This document shows positions 43,995 through 53,315 of a DNA stretch of 64,000 nt, piece after piece. Numbering within the stretch: position 1 is the first letter of the stretch; each line of letters begins with the position of its first letter. Source of the stretch: Hoeflea sp. (GTDB lineage Bacteria > Pseudomonadota > Alphaproteobacteria > Rhizobiales > Rhizobiaceae); assembly GCF_014359905.1 (NCBI RefSeq), contig NZ_JACIYP010000002.1:62001-126000 (forward strand), read 5' to 3'. The notes beneath the pieces are model-generated. The model made no database searches, was not told the origin of the DNA, and was given only the letters and a program-made list of their open reading frames with translations. A program made the position numbers and the translations under genes.

Positions 43995-45566
43995 TCAATA
44001 CCATGCGTCAGCCATCTGCGCCTTGGTGCGCTCGACAAAATCCACAAGCGCCTCGTCTGTCGCCTCGTCCATCGGCGGGGCTTGGTACTCGGCAAGCGTC
44101 CGCTTCCAGCGCGCATTGGCGCGGGTGGCCGCATCGGTGCGCCCGGCCATGTCCCATTTCTCGAAGGGCTCGTTGTCGGCAATCTCAGAATCCCAGAAAG
44201 CCGTCTGGTAATTCTCCATGGTATGGGCGCAGCCGAGAAAATGCTTGCCGACGCCGACTTCGCGGAAGGCGTCGAGGGCGAGCGTATTGTCATCGACCAC
44301 GACACCGGCGAGATAGGAATGCAGCGCGCCGCAAAAATCGGCGTCCATGACGAACTTCTCGTAGGACATCGACAACAGGCCGTCGAGAAAGCCCGCCGAG
44401 TGGAGAATGAAATTTGCCCCGCAATGCACGGCCGAGAGCATCGACATGGTGCCTTCGTTCGCGGCTTGTGCATCCGGCAGCTTGGAGTTGGAGAAATTGC
44501 CGGCGCATCTCAATGGCAGGTTGAGCCGGCGCGCCAATTGCCCGATCACCATCGAGCCGATGGCGGGCTCGGGCGTGCCGAAGGTGGGCGAGCCGGACCT
44601 GAGTGACATCGAGGAGAGGAAGTTGCCGAAGATCACCGGCGCGCCCTTGCGCTCGAGCTGGGTCAGCGCGCAGCCGGCCATGGTCTCGGCCAGCGATTGC
44701 GCAATGGCGCCGGCATTGGTGACCGGGCCCATGGCGCCGCCCAGGATAAAGGGCACGATAACGGCTGCCTGGTTGGCGCGGGCATAGGCGCGCAGCGCAT
44801 TGGTCATGGTTCCGTCCCAGACCAGCGGCGAGTTGACATTGACATTGCCGAGGATCACGCAGTTCCGGTCGACGAAATCGCGGCCGAACACGATCCGCGC
44901 CATTTCTATGGATTCTTCGGCGCGGCTTTCCGCCGTCACCGATCCCATGAAGCAGCGGTCGGAATATTTCAGATGCGCATAGACCATGTCGAGATGTCGC
45001 TTGTTGACCGGCACGTCGACGGGCTCGCAGATGGTGCCGCCGGAATGGTGCAGCCAGAGGCTCGACTGCGCGAGCTTGATGAAATTGCGGAAGTCCTCGA
45101 TGGTGCCGTAGCGGCGGCCCTTGTCGAGGTCCATGACAAAGGGTGAGCCGTAGGCGGGCGCGAAGACCACGCTCTTGCCGCCGATCTCGACGCTGTTGGC
45201 CGGGTTGCGCGCATGCTGGGTGAAGCTCGAGGGCGCCGATGTGAGGATCTCGCGCAACATGCCGGGCTCAAACTTGACCAGCAGATCCTCGACCTGGGCG
45301 CCGGCCGACTTCCACAGCCCGAGTGCCACCGGATCGTCACGAAACTCGATGCCGACTTCCGCCAGAATGCGATCCGCCACCGCCTCGATCTTGAGTAGGT
45401 TCTCCTCGCCCAGGATGTCGTAGGTCGGGATGTTGCGGATGATGTAGGGCGCCGCACGATGCGGCAGCGCCGAGCCCTGGCCGGACCTGCGGCCATCGCG
45501 GCCGCCTGCCCTCTCCCGCTTGCGCGGGGCTGCGGCTGAAGGGTCGATGATGTCTGCAGCGTCCAT
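43995..45566 (-). CDS. Trimethylamine methyltransferase (MttB) superfamily protein, non-pyrrolysine
   Basis: 523-residue member of the MttB superfamily, which moves a methyl group from a methylated amine to a corrinoid protein. Typical segments are RILAEVGIEFRDDP, FAPAYGSPFVMD, HHSGGTICEPVDVP and MGPVTNAGAIAQSLAE. No in-frame amber codon is present, so it is the pyrrolysine-free type, of which some members use glycine betaine or related quaternary amines. No corrinoid protein gene lies nearby. It begins a minus-strand set with the StcD-like flavoprotein and diverges from a LysR gene. Confidence 0.85.
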   Translation of the reverse strand: MDAADIIDPSAAAPRKRERAGGRDGRRSGQGSALPHRAAPYIIRNIPTYDILGEENLLKIEAVADRILAEVGIEFRDDPVALGLWKSAGAQVEDLLVKFEPGMLREILTSAPSSFTQHARNPANSVEIGGKSVVFAPAYGSPFVMDLDKGRRYGTIEDFRNFIKLAQSSLWLHHSGGTICEPVDVPVNKRHLDMVYAHLKYSDRCFMGSVTAESRAEESIEMARIVFGRDFVDRNCVILGNVNVNSPLVWDGTMTNALRAYARANQAAVIVPFILGGAMGPVTNAGAIAQSLAETMAGCALTQLERKGAPVIFGNFLSSMSLRSGSPTFGTPEPAIGSMVIGQLARRLNLPLRCAGNFSNSKLPDAQAANEGTMSMLSAVHCGANFILHSAGFLDGLLSMSYEKFVMDADFCGALHSYLAGVVVDDNTLALDAFREVGVGKHFLGCAHTMENYQTAFWDSEIADNEPFEKWDMAGRTDAATRANARWKRTLAEYQAPPMDEATDEALVDFVERTKAQMADAWY

Positions 45567-45676
45567 GGCACATCCTCCGAACCGGCTCCGGGCCGGCAGT
45601 CCAGGAGCGTCAGTCTAGGAGCGGAAAGACAGCATGTAACGCTGGAAAATTCTGAGGCTCTGGATAAGGTGGGCTT

Positions 45677-46594
45677 ATGGATAACCTTCGCCATCTGTTG
45701 CCGTCGGCAGGCAATCTCATCGTCTTCGAGGCGGCCGGACGGCAGTTGAGTTTCACCCGCGCCGCGCAGGAGCTGGGGATGACGCAGGCTGCGGTCAGCT
45801 ACGCCATACGGTCGCTGGAACGGCAACTCGGCACTCCCTTGTTTCATCGCGCCCACCGCGCCGTGTCGCTCACCGAAGCCGGCCGGAGGTTTCATGCCGA
45901 TGTGACACTCGGATTGAGCCACATCCGCAAATCAGCCGAGGATATCCGGGCGCGCGGCCGGGCAAACAGCGTGACGCTGGCGGCGTCCACGGCGTTCGCA
46001 TCGCTGTGGATGCTGCCGCGGCTGCACCGGCTGCGCGATGAACTGCCCGACATCGACCTCAGGATCCAGACCGCGGACCGGGATCTCGACATCCGCAATG
46101 AGCCCATCGAACTTGGCGTGCGCGGCGGCCGGCCGCAGGACTGGCCCGATTATGACAGCGCGCTGATCGCACATGAAGTGATCGAAGCCGTGGCGAGCGC
46201 TGCCTATCTCGAAAAGCACGGCATGCCCGAAAGCGTCGCCCACCTCACACAGCACAGGCTTATTCATCTCGAGGAGCCGTTCCGCACCGCCTGCGACTGG
46301 CAGCAATGGTTCCTGAGCGCAGGCGTCAACGGGGTGACGGCGAACCGCGGACTGGCGATCAACGATTATGTCCTGGTCATCCAGGCAGTGATGGAAGGGC
46401 AAGGCATCGCGCTGAGCTGGCGGCATCTGACCGGGCGGCTGATCGAGACGGGACTGCTCTGCAAGGTGACCGGCCACAAGCTGGAAACCGGTGCGGCGTT
46501 TCATGTCATCTGGCCAAAAGGCCGGCCGCTGACGCCCCAGGCTCAGGAGGTTCTGAGCTGGCTGACCAAGGAAGGCCGCCAGATCAGTGGCTGA
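45677..46594 (+). CDS. LysR-family regulator, GcvA-like
   Basis: 305-residue regulator with a GcvA-type start (LPSAGNLIVFEAAGRQLSFTRAAQELGMTQAAVSYAIRSLE). Its gene diverges from the MttB-type methyltransferase across 110 bases, the usual layout of a LysR activator and its target. It likely controls that cluster in response to a methylated amine. It converges with the GGDEF/EAL gene with an 11-base overlap of coding ends. Confidence 0.9.
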   Translation: MDNLRHLLPSAGNLIVFEAAGRQLSFTRAAQELGMTQAAVSYAIRSLERQLGTPLFHRAHRAVSLTEAGRRFHADVTLGLSHIRKSAEDIRARGRANSVTLAASTAFASLWMLPRLHRLRDELPDIDLRIQTADRDLDIRNEPIELGVRGGRPQDWPDYDSALIAHEVIEAVASAAYLEKHGMPESVAHLTQHRLIHLEEPFRTACDWQQWFLSAGVNGVTANRGLAINDYVLVIQAVMEGQGIALSWRHLTGRLIETGLLCKVTGHKLETGAAFHVIWPKGRPLTPQAQEVLSWLTKEGRQISG

Positions 46595-47951
46595 CGAGGA
46601 AGCCTCTGGCTTTGCGGGCGCCGGCCATTTCCTGGGCTTCAATCAGATTGAACGTCGCGGCCGCGTCCACAGCCTTGCCGTAGAGCCATCCCTGGCCGGA
46701 TTTGCATCCCAGAGACCTGAGCTTGGCAGCCTGTTCCTCGGTTTCGATGCCTTCCGCGATGACCTTGAGGTTCAACCCCTCGCACATGGTCAGGATGGCG
46801 CGCACGATGTGTTCGGCTGATGTGTCGACGGTGATTTCGCTCACAAAACTCCGGTCGATCTTGACCTTGTTGAAGGCAAATTCACGCAATCTGCCGAGAC
46901 TCGACTGACCGGTGCCGAAATCATCGAGCGAAACCCTGATGCCGACACTGTGCAGCTCGTTGACGACCTTGGCCGCGATCTCCGGATCGCTCATCATCGA
47001 TGTCTCGGTGATCTCGAGCTCAAGGCGGCGCGGATCGAGCCCGACGCGGTTGATGACGGCCAGGACATTGAACGCTGTAGCCGGATCGATCAATTGCGCC
47101 GATGAAAGATTGAAGGACAGGAAGAGATCCTCGGGCCAGTGCTTGGCGGTTTCGGCGGCCTTCTTGAGCAGGGTCTCGGTGAGGGAATCGATGAATCCGC
47201 GTTCCTCGGCAAGCGGAATGAAGATGCTGGGAGAAATGAAACCCATCTCCCGGTCGGTCCACCGCGCAAGCGCTTCAAAACCCTGGATCGATCCATCGGC
47301 CAGATTGACGATCGGCTGGAAATGGACCGCCACCTCGTCGGCGATGATGGCCCTGCGAAGCGCCTGCTCGATCTGGGTTCCGCGCAGCATCTCGTCGGCA
47401 ATTTCCTCGGAGTAAACCGTGATCTGGCCACGGCCGCGGCGTTTGGACCGGTACAGCGCCGTGTCTGCGCTCTTCAGCAGTTCTGCGAACTGTTCGCCTG
47501 CAAACGGATAGACGGCGAAGCCAAAGGACGCCGAAAGGCGCACATTGCGGTCTCCCAGATCATAGGGCGCCGAAAGCACATCCTTGAACATGCGGCCGAT
47601 CTTCTCGGCGCCTTTTTTCTCGAAGACCAGAGGCAGGATGAAGGCGAACTCATCGCTCTCGATGCGGGCGACAAACCCGCCGTCAGGCAGGCAGGCACGC
47701 AACCGGTGCGCCACCTGGCACAGGATCTCATCGCCTGCAGCGTGACCGAAGAGATCGTTGATCGGCTTGAAGCCATCGATATTGGCAATGCCGATGGTGA
47801 ACGGCGCAGGATCATCAGCCCGCTCGGAAGCAAGTTTTCTGATCTTGTCCATAAGCCGGCGGCGATTGCCCAGACCGGTCAAAGGATCCGTATATGCAAC
47901 TGCTCTGGGATTGGGGGACAAATCGTCCATGGCTTCGTCTTCTGGGGTCAT
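46584..47951 (-). CDS. GGDEF/EAL protein, probable c-di-GMP phosphodiesterase
   Basis: About 455 residues, cytoplasmic, no membrane segment. The N-terminal GGDEF domain has the substrate region (DPLTGLGNRRRL) but the active-site motif reads ESDEF, so cyclase activity is doubtful. The EAL domain has intact catalytic motifs: FEALARW, ELEITETSMM, DDFGTGQSSLGRL, KIDRSFV and EGIETEEQA. Net activity is probably hydrolysis of c-di-GMP, perhaps tuned by GTP binding to the GGDEF part. The start is uncertain: ATG 47951 chosen, ATG 47930 and TTG 47990 possible, none with a good ribosome site. Confidence 0.87.
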   Translation of the reverse strand: MTPEDEAMDDLSPNPRAVAYTDPLTGLGNRRRLMDKIRKLASERADDPAPFTIGIANIDGFKPINDLFGHAAGDEILCQVAHRLRACLPDGGFVARIESDEFAFILPLVFEKKGAEKIGRMFKDVLSAPYDLGDRNVRLSASFGFAVYPFAGEQFAELLKSADTALYRSKRRGRGQITVYSEEIADEMLRGTQIEQALRRAIIADEVAVHFQPIVNLADGSIQGFEALARWTDREMGFISPSIFIPLAEERGFIDSLTETLLKKAAETAKHWPEDLFLSFNLSSAQLIDPATAFNVLAVINRVGLDPRRLELEITETSMMSDPEIAAKVVNELHSVGIRVSLDDFGTGQSSLGRLREFAFNKVKIDRSFVSEITVDTSAEHIVRAILTMCEGLNLKVIAEGIETEEQAAKLRSLGCKSGQGWLYGKAVDAAATFNLIEAQEMAGARKARGFLVSH

Positions 47952-48068
47952 AAAAATCAAATTCGTCCGCACGTATGAATATATGCTCAAACATGCGGCA
48001 GATATCTTAAGATTGTCCTATATGGGCACCCATGAGATTCCATTGATGGATTCCAACCGAACGCGGCA

Positions 48069-49808
48069 TCACCCGGCCGCCAGCATCCGGTCAGGGCGGT
48101 CGATCCACTTCTTGATGATGGATTCGAGCTTTTCCGGGCTGACGGGTTTCGACAGGTAATCATCCAGTCCGGCGGCAAAACACCGCTCCCGGTCACCGCT
48201 CATGGCATGGGCTGTCACGGCAATGATGGGGACATGAGGGTGATCCCCGCAACCAGCACGTTCGGCGTCGCGAATGGCCTGCGTGGCCTGCAAGCCGTTC
48301 ATCACCGGCATCGAGACATCCATCAGGATCAGGTCGGGCACGGAGGTCTCCCAGGCGGCAACCGCTTCCTGGCCATTGGACACGATGCGAAAATCGACGC
48401 CGATCCCCTCGAGGATCTGTTCAAAGACGATCTGGTTGACGTCATTGTCCTCGGCAACAAGCACCCGGATGCGCTCACGCCCGCGGCTTACGGGCGTGGC
48501 TTGGGTCGACCCGTCGACGCTTTCCGGCGCCAGAGCGGGTGTCGACGGCGGTGCTGCGGCTGGTATATCGGCTTGCGTTGCGGCAACGGGCTCGGTTTGG
48601 GACATGGAAGGCGCCGAAATGTCGCCGGTGGGCGCCGAAGGCTGCGTCTCACCGGCCAATCGTTCCTCGACAGCCTTGCTCAGGGCATCGTGACCGGACA
48701 GCCCGGTCCCGGACAGGTTTCGGGCCATGTCGAGGGTGATTTCAAATCCGCTGATGGTGAGATCGAAGGATTTCACCGCGTCGAGAAATGCCATCGCCTC
48801 ATCCGCGCTGGCGATGGCGACGGCGTCCGAGCCGGCCTCCATCAAGGCGGCGACGCGGATTGCCGAGCGTTCACGGTCCTGGTCGAGAACCAGGATACGG
48901 CCCGCCGGCGCCGGGGACGAAGCGTCTGTCTCCTCAACGTCGATTTCGGCCTTGGGTAAATCCCCATCATATCTGGATGTGATCTCGGGACGGTGCTTTC
49001 CATTGACCGCAAGGGCGCTGACATCGTCGAAGGAGACAGTCACATAGTAATGGCCCGGGGTCCCGGATCGGCGCGCGCGGGTGATGGCATGCATGACCGA
49101 TCCATCCGCGCGGTAAATATCCTCGATGGCGTCGAACGGAGCTCCGGTTTCCAGCACGTGCCCTTCAACCTCCTCGAAACGGGCGGCGAGATCGGGCTCG
49201 ACAAGCTCCTTGGCTGTCCGTCCGAGTACCTGCTTGGGATGCAGGCCCGGAATCCGGCAAAAGGCCTCGTTGACGATGACGTAACGAAGCGCCGAGTCCT
49301 TGACGATGACCGGGTTGACCAGATTGTCGAGAATATGTTGGGCAAGCTCCGCCTGATGCCGGATCCGCGACAGTTCGGCGTCCCTGCGTTTCTGCTCGGA
49401 CACGTCCTGAAACGTGGCGATCAGGACCCCGTCGGGCAACCTTCGTTTGCGCAGCCGGATCCATCGTCCATCGGTGAGCTGTTCGACACTTTCATAGCGC
49501 TCGCGCCAATGAATGGCGATCCGTTCGGCGACCCAGTCCTCTCGCGAAATCGTGCGCGGGTTCCCATTCAAGGAACCGAGCACCCGGGCGCCGGCGTCAT
49601 ACATCGCGTTCAGGAGATCCCGCAGCCGGGCGCCAGGAACCAGCAAGTCGGGCGAAACTTTGAAAAAGCTCAAGAACTGGGGACTGATGGCAATCAGAGT
49701 GTCGTTGCGATCAAAAATGGCGATGGCAATATCGAGCGTCGAAGCCAATCCCTCGATGGTTCTGGCTTCACAGCAGTGTCTTTGCAGCTCTTTTTCGCTA
49801 AACGCCAT
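48069..49808 (-). CDS. PAS-PAS-pseudoreceiver-receiver signalling protein without kinase domain
   Basis: 579 residues. Two PAS domains occupy about 20-140 and 155-265. Residues ~302-370 look like a receiver fold (RILVLDQDRERSAIRVAALMEAG) but lack a phosphoacceptor Asp at the expected place (DLTISGFE). After a Pro/Ala-rich linker, residues ~450-575 form a complete receiver with acidic pair EDN, Asp497 in LILMDVSMP, Thr in AVTAH and Lys in LSKPV. No histidine kinase or output domain is present. It may be a phosphorylated adaptor or part of a phosphorelay. A CtrA-type box lies in the upstream gap shared with mutL. Confidence 0.87.
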   Translation of the reverse strand: MAFSEKELQRHCCEARTIEGLASTLDIAIAIFDRNDTLIAISPQFLSFFKVSPDLLVPGARLRDLLNAMYDAGARVLGSLNGNPRTISREDWVAERIAIHWRERYESVEQLTDGRWIRLRKRRLPDGVLIATFQDVSEQKRRDAELSRIRHQAELAQHILDNLVNPVIVKDSALRYVIVNEAFCRIPGLHPKQVLGRTAKELVEPDLAARFEEVEGHVLETGAPFDAIEDIYRADGSVMHAITRARRSGTPGHYYVTVSFDDVSALAVNGKHRPEITSRYDGDLPKAEIDVEETDASSPAPAGRILVLDQDRERSAIRVAALMEAGSDAVAIASADEAMAFLDAVKSFDLTISGFEITLDMARNLSGTGLSGHDALSKAVEERLAGETQPSAPTGDISAPSMSQTEPVAATQADIPAAAPPSTPALAPESVDGSTQATPVSRGRERIRVLVAEDNDVNQIVFEQILEGIGVDFRIVSNGQEAVAAWETSVPDLILMDVSMPVMNGLQATQAIRDAERAGCGDHPHVPIIAVTAHAMSGDRERCFAAGLDDYLSKPVSPEKLESIIKKWIDRPDRMLAAG

Positions 49809-50121
49809 TCACTTCAATCCGATTCCGGAACAGATAGCCGGGATTCCGACCTGATGCATGCGCACCGGACGTGCAATTTTGGAGCCGATCCCGGCAGCCT
49901 CGCGAATGCCGCGCCTCCGGATCAGCCCCCCTAAATTATTGGCAAAACTATCACACAGGAGGGTTAAGCCGCGCTTAACCACGAAGTGCCGGCAGCCATG
50001 CCGACCTCTTGGCGCGTTGACGATCGTCTGCGAGGCGGGGCGCAGGCGTTCAGCCCACATAAATCCACGCCAATGCACACCGACCCGTTGCGCTTCGGTC
50101 CGAATCCGCCAACATGGCGAC
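49809..50121. other. Divergent promoter region between the PAS/receiver gene and mutL
   Basis: 313 bases with no gene. The notable content is the CtrA-type palindrome at 49962-49980; the rest shows no clear terminator or RNA gene. Confidence 0.5.
49962..49980. promoter_or_regulatory. Perfect CtrA-type box (TTAA-N7-TTAA)
   Basis: The sequence GGTTAAGCCGCGCTTAACC contains TTAA at 49964-49967 and 49975-49978 with exactly seven bases between them, and is itself palindromic. TTAA-N7-TTAA is the binding motif of the cell-cycle regulator CtrA in alphaproteobacteria. It is about 155 bases from each flanking start codon, so it could act on either gene. Confidence 0.55.
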
Positions 50122-51960
50122 ATGCGCATCCATCAGCTTCCAGAGACCCTGATCAACCAGATTGCCGCCGGTGAGGTTATCGAGCGGCCGGCGAGCGTTG
50201 TGAAGGAGCTGGTTGAGAACGCCATCGACGCCGGCGCACGCCGGATCGAGATCGCCACGGCGGCCGGCGGCAAGGCGCTTGTCCGCGTGATTGACGACGG
50301 CTCCGGCATGGACGCCGAGGACCTGGCGCTCGCCGTGCGCCGCCATTGCACCTCCAAGCTCGATCAGCGGCTGGATGACATCAGAACGCTCGGGTTCCGC
50401 GGCGAGGCCCTTCCTTCCATCGGCTCGGTGGCGCGGCTGACGCTGCGATCGCGTCCCAGAGACGCGGCGCATGCCAATGAGGTGTCGCTGGCGGGCGGCG
50501 TTGCGACGCCGCTGAAGCCCGCGGCCGCCAACCAGGGCACCACGGTCGAGGTCCGCGATCTTTTCTTCGCCACTCCGGCGCGGCTGAAATTTCTCAAATC
50601 CGACCGCGCGGAAACGGCGGCGATCACCGAAGTCGTGCGGCGCATCGCGATCGCGTTTCCCTCGGTGCGCTTCACTCTGTCGGGTCCGGATCGCTCCACC
50701 CTCGACCTGCCCGCGACGGGCGAAGACAGGCTGGCGCGCATCGCCCAGGTGTTGGGCAGCGAATTCGCCGCCAACACGATCGGCCTCGACGCCATGCGGG
50801 AAGATGTCGGCCTTGCCGGGCATGTGGGTCTTCCCACCTGGAACAAGGCGAATTCGCTCGCCCAGTACGCGTTCGTCAATGGCCGTCCGGTGCAGGACAA
50901 GCAGATCCTGTCGGCCATTCGCGCCGCCTATTCCGATACCCTGCCGCGCGGACGATATCCGGTGGCAGTGCTGTGGATCACGCTTGATCCGGCTCTGGTG
51001 GACGTCAATGTGCATCCGGCGAAAGCGGATGTCCGGTTCAGGGATCCGGGACTGGTGAGGGGCCTGATCATCGGCGCAATCCGCCAGGCGCTGACTGCGG
51101 GCGGAGATCGGGCATCGCCATCGGCCAGCACTGACCTGGCGCAGGCCTTCCGGTCTCCCGAGGCGTTTGGCAAAGCGCCGCAAACAAGTCTTGCGCATCA
51201 CGGTTCATTCGGCGGCGCGCCGAGGCCAGGGAACGGCGGGGGGCAGGCTGGTCAGTCGCCCTCACGGCCCCTGGCGGGGTTTGCGTCTGGATTTTCCGAA
51301 CAGGGCCAGCCGGAAATCAGCGGCGCGGTGATGCCCTCGGCACGGATGGGTGAAACGGAGACCGAACCGTCGCTTGAGACCCATCCGCTTGGCGCGGCGC
51401 GGACGCAGATCCACGAGAACTATATTGTCGCGCAGACCCGGGACGGGCTGGTGATCGTTGACCAGCATGCAGCCCATGAACGGCTGGTGTTCGAGCGGAT
51501 GAAGACAGCGCTGCGCTCCGGGCGGGTGCCTTCGCAGATCCTGCTGTTGCCGGAGATCATAGATCTGGCCGAGGATGATTGCGACCGGCTGGCCGAACGG
51601 GCGGCGGATCTGGCGGAGTTCGGTCTGGTGCTCGAGCGGTTCGGACCGGGCGCGATCGCCGTGCGGGAAACGCCGTCGATGCTGGGCGACACGGATGTTG
51701 TGGGCCTGGTTCGCGATCTCGCCGATGAGATCGCTGAATGGGACAGCACCGCTGGCCTGAGTGACCGGCTCGAAGCGGTGGCCTCGACAATGGCCTGCCA
51801 TGGATCGGTGCGGTCAGGACGGCGGTTGATCCCGGAAGAAATGAACGCGCTTCTCCGCGAGATGGAACGCACACCCGGCTCCGGACAATGCAACCACGGT
51901 CGACCGACCTATATCGAATTGAAACTTGCCGACATCGAGAAGCTGTTTTCGCGGCGGTGA
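50122..51960 (+). CDS. mutL: DNA mismatch repair protein MutL
   Basis: ATP-dependent mismatch repair coordinator, 612 residues from the ATG at 50122 ([20 protein letters not shown]). The N-terminal GHKL ATPase motifs are intact: [26 protein letters not shown] and [20 protein letters not shown]. The C-terminal domain contains [12 protein letters not shown] (residues 447-458), matching the DQHA-x2-E-x4-E endonuclease signature, so this MutL probably nicks DNA itself, as in bacteria lacking MutH. A Gly/Pro-rich linker (~350-420) joins the halves. A long upstream in-frame extension is rejected as non-coding. Confidence 0.95.
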   Translation: MRIHQLPETLINQIAAGEVIERPASVVKELVENAIDAGARRIEIATAAGGKALVRVIDDGSGMDAEDLALAVRRHCTSKLDQRLDDIRTLGFRGEALPSIGSVARLTLRSRPRDAAHANEVSLAGGVATPLKPAAANQGTTVEVRDLFFATPARLKFLKSDRAETAAITEVVRRIAIAFPSVRFTLSGPDRSTLDLPATGEDRLARIAQVLGSEFAANTIGLDAMREDVGLAGHVGLPTWNKANSLAQYAFVNGRPVQDKQILSAIRAAYSDTLPRGRYPVAVLWITLDPALVDVNVHPAKADVRFRDPGLVRGLIIGAIRQALTAGGDRASPSASTDLAQAFRSPEAFGKAPQTSLAHHGSFGGAPRPGNGGGQAGQSPSRPLAGFASGFSEQGQPEISGAVMPSARMGETETEPSLETHPLGAARTQIHENYIVAQTRDGLVIVDQHAAHERLVFERMKTALRSGRVPSQILLLPEIIDLAEDDCDRLAERAADLAEFGLVLERFGPGAIAVRETPSMLGDTDVVGLVRDLADEIAEWDSTAGLSDRLEAVASTMACHGSVRSGRRLIPEEMNALLREMERTPGSGQCNHGRPTYIELKLADIEKLFSRR

Positions 51961-52051
51961 CGGCGACTGCCGGCCTTGGTTCCCGCAAATCTTGCATTTT
52001 CGGCGGCAAACCGGCATAGACCAGCAATGAAGCAAACGGGAGCAGTTCGCC

Positions 52052-52279
52052 ATGAACCGTTTTGAAGGCCCCGGCGCGCGACCGGCAAAAATCCGCTATC
52101 TCGATGGAGATTTTCAAATCCTCATGCCGGGCAGCCATGTCGTGTGCGCGGTGACCGGCGAAATGATCCCGATCGAAGAGCTCAAGTACTGGAGCGTGGC
52201 GCGGCAGGAAGCCTATGTCGACGTCCACGCCTCGATGACCGCCGATCAGCGCGCAGGCATCCTGCCGACCCAGAGGTAG
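52052..52279 (+). CDS. DUF2093 family small protein
   Basis: 75-residue cytoplasmic protein of the alphaproteobacterial DUF2093 family (ARPAKIRYLDGDFQILMPGSHVVCAVTGEMIPIEELKYWS). Function is unknown. It has a GGGAG ribosome site and lies 91 bases after mutL; it ends 7 bases from the convergent lpxK gene. Confidence 0.85.
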   Translation: MNRFEGPGARPAKIRYLDGDFQILMPGSHVVCAVTGEMIPIEELKYWSVARQEAYVDVHASMTADQRAGILPTQR

Positions 52280-52286
52280 GCCGGGG

Positions 52287-53315
52287 TCAAGCGCCGACCT
52301 GGCGCCTTTTGAAGGCTGCAATTGCCGCATCAATGATGGCGCCAGGAACATTGGGGCTGTCGAAAACCAGTTCTATTTCCAGAACGGCAGTTTTTGCCAG
52401 CAGATCCAGCGCCCGTCCATGACCTGACTGCAGGCGGACATAATCCTTGGATGTGGTGATCAGATCCAGCCCGTAGAGTTCGGCCTGAGCCAGCAGGTCC
52501 TCGATTTCATCACTGGAGAAATGGTGATGGTCGGGGAACCCCCGGCGTTGCGCCAGACGGATGCCGGCGTCTTCCAGCGTTGCAAAAAACTTGTCGGGAT
52601 CGCCGATGGCGGCGAAGGCCAGGCAATTCCGATCGCGGAACCTTGCGGCATTCAGCGGCTGGAAGCGAGCCAGATGGATGGGTTTGGCGGCGCGTGCCGC
52701 CAGGCGGATTATCGGATCGGCGCCATCGCCCTCGCCGACAACGATCAGGGCATGCCCGTGCCGGATCTGGTCGATCACCGGAGCGCGCACCGGACCTGCC
52801 GGAAACACCCGGCCGTTGCCGATGCCCCGGCGTGCGTCCACGACCAGCAATGCCTGGTCGAACACCAGCCGCGCGCTCTGGAATCCGTCATCCATGATGA
52901 TCAGATCGGCGCCTTCGCGCACCAGGAGTTCAGCGCCCTCGACCCGGTTCGGCGAGACCACCGTGAGCGCCTTTGCGGCGAGAAGCATCGGCTCATCGCC
53001 GACCAGGCGGGCCGTGTCCCTCAAGGGATCGACGACGGTGGCATGACGCATGCCGCCGCCATAGCCGCGCGACAGAAAACCAGGCTTGAGGCCACGGGCG
53101 ATTGCAGTCTCGGCAAGCGCAAGCGCCGTGGGGGTCTTGCCCGAGCCGCCGACGGTAAAATTGCCGACACAGATCACCGGGACAGGAACATTGCTGCGCA
53201 CCCGGTGATCCATGATACGCCGCGCCACACGGCCATAGACCCAGGCGAAGGGAGAAAGCAGCGCCGCTTGGACCCCGGGGGGTTGCCACCAGAAGGGCGG
53301 GGCCTCACTTACCAC
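52287..53315 (-). CDS. lpxK: Tetraacyldisaccharide 4'-kinase
   Basis: Inner-membrane-associated kinase that adds the 4'-phosphate to the lipid A precursor. 342 residues; an N-terminal hydrophobic anchor (ALLSPFAWVYG) precedes the P-loop NFTVGGSGKTPTA, and LSRGYGG, DDGFQ and HHFSSDEI segments are all typical. It overlaps the waaA stop by seven bases. The gene order acyltransferase-waaA-lpxK is a conserved rhizobial envelope cluster. Confidence 0.95.
   Translation of the reverse strand: MVSEAPPFWWQPPGVQAALLSPFAWVYGRVARRIMDHRVRSNVPVPVICVGNFTVGGSGKTPTALALAETAIARGLKPGFLSRGYGGGMRHATVVDPLRDTARLVGDEPMLLAAKALTVVSPNRVEGAELLVREGADLIIMDDGFQSARLVFDQALLVVDARRGIGNGRVFPAGPVRAPVIDQIRHGHALIVVGEGDGADPIIRLAARAAKPIHLARFQPLNAARFRDRNCLAFAAIGDPDKFFATLEDAGIRLAQRRGFPDHHHFSSDEIEDLLAQAELYGLDLITTSKDYVRLQSGHGRALDLLAKTAVLEIELVFDSPNVPGAIIDAAIAAFKRRQVGA

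Noticed and set aside
43995-45566. Possible pyrrolysine-type MttB
   Set aside because: No in-frame TAG codon occurs in the gene, so it belongs to the pyrrolysine-free subgroup.
49858-50121. 88-codon N-terminal extension of MutL
   Set aside because: It is Arg/Pro-rich, crosses the CtrA-type box and does not match MutL N-termini, which begin at the MRIHQLPE segment.
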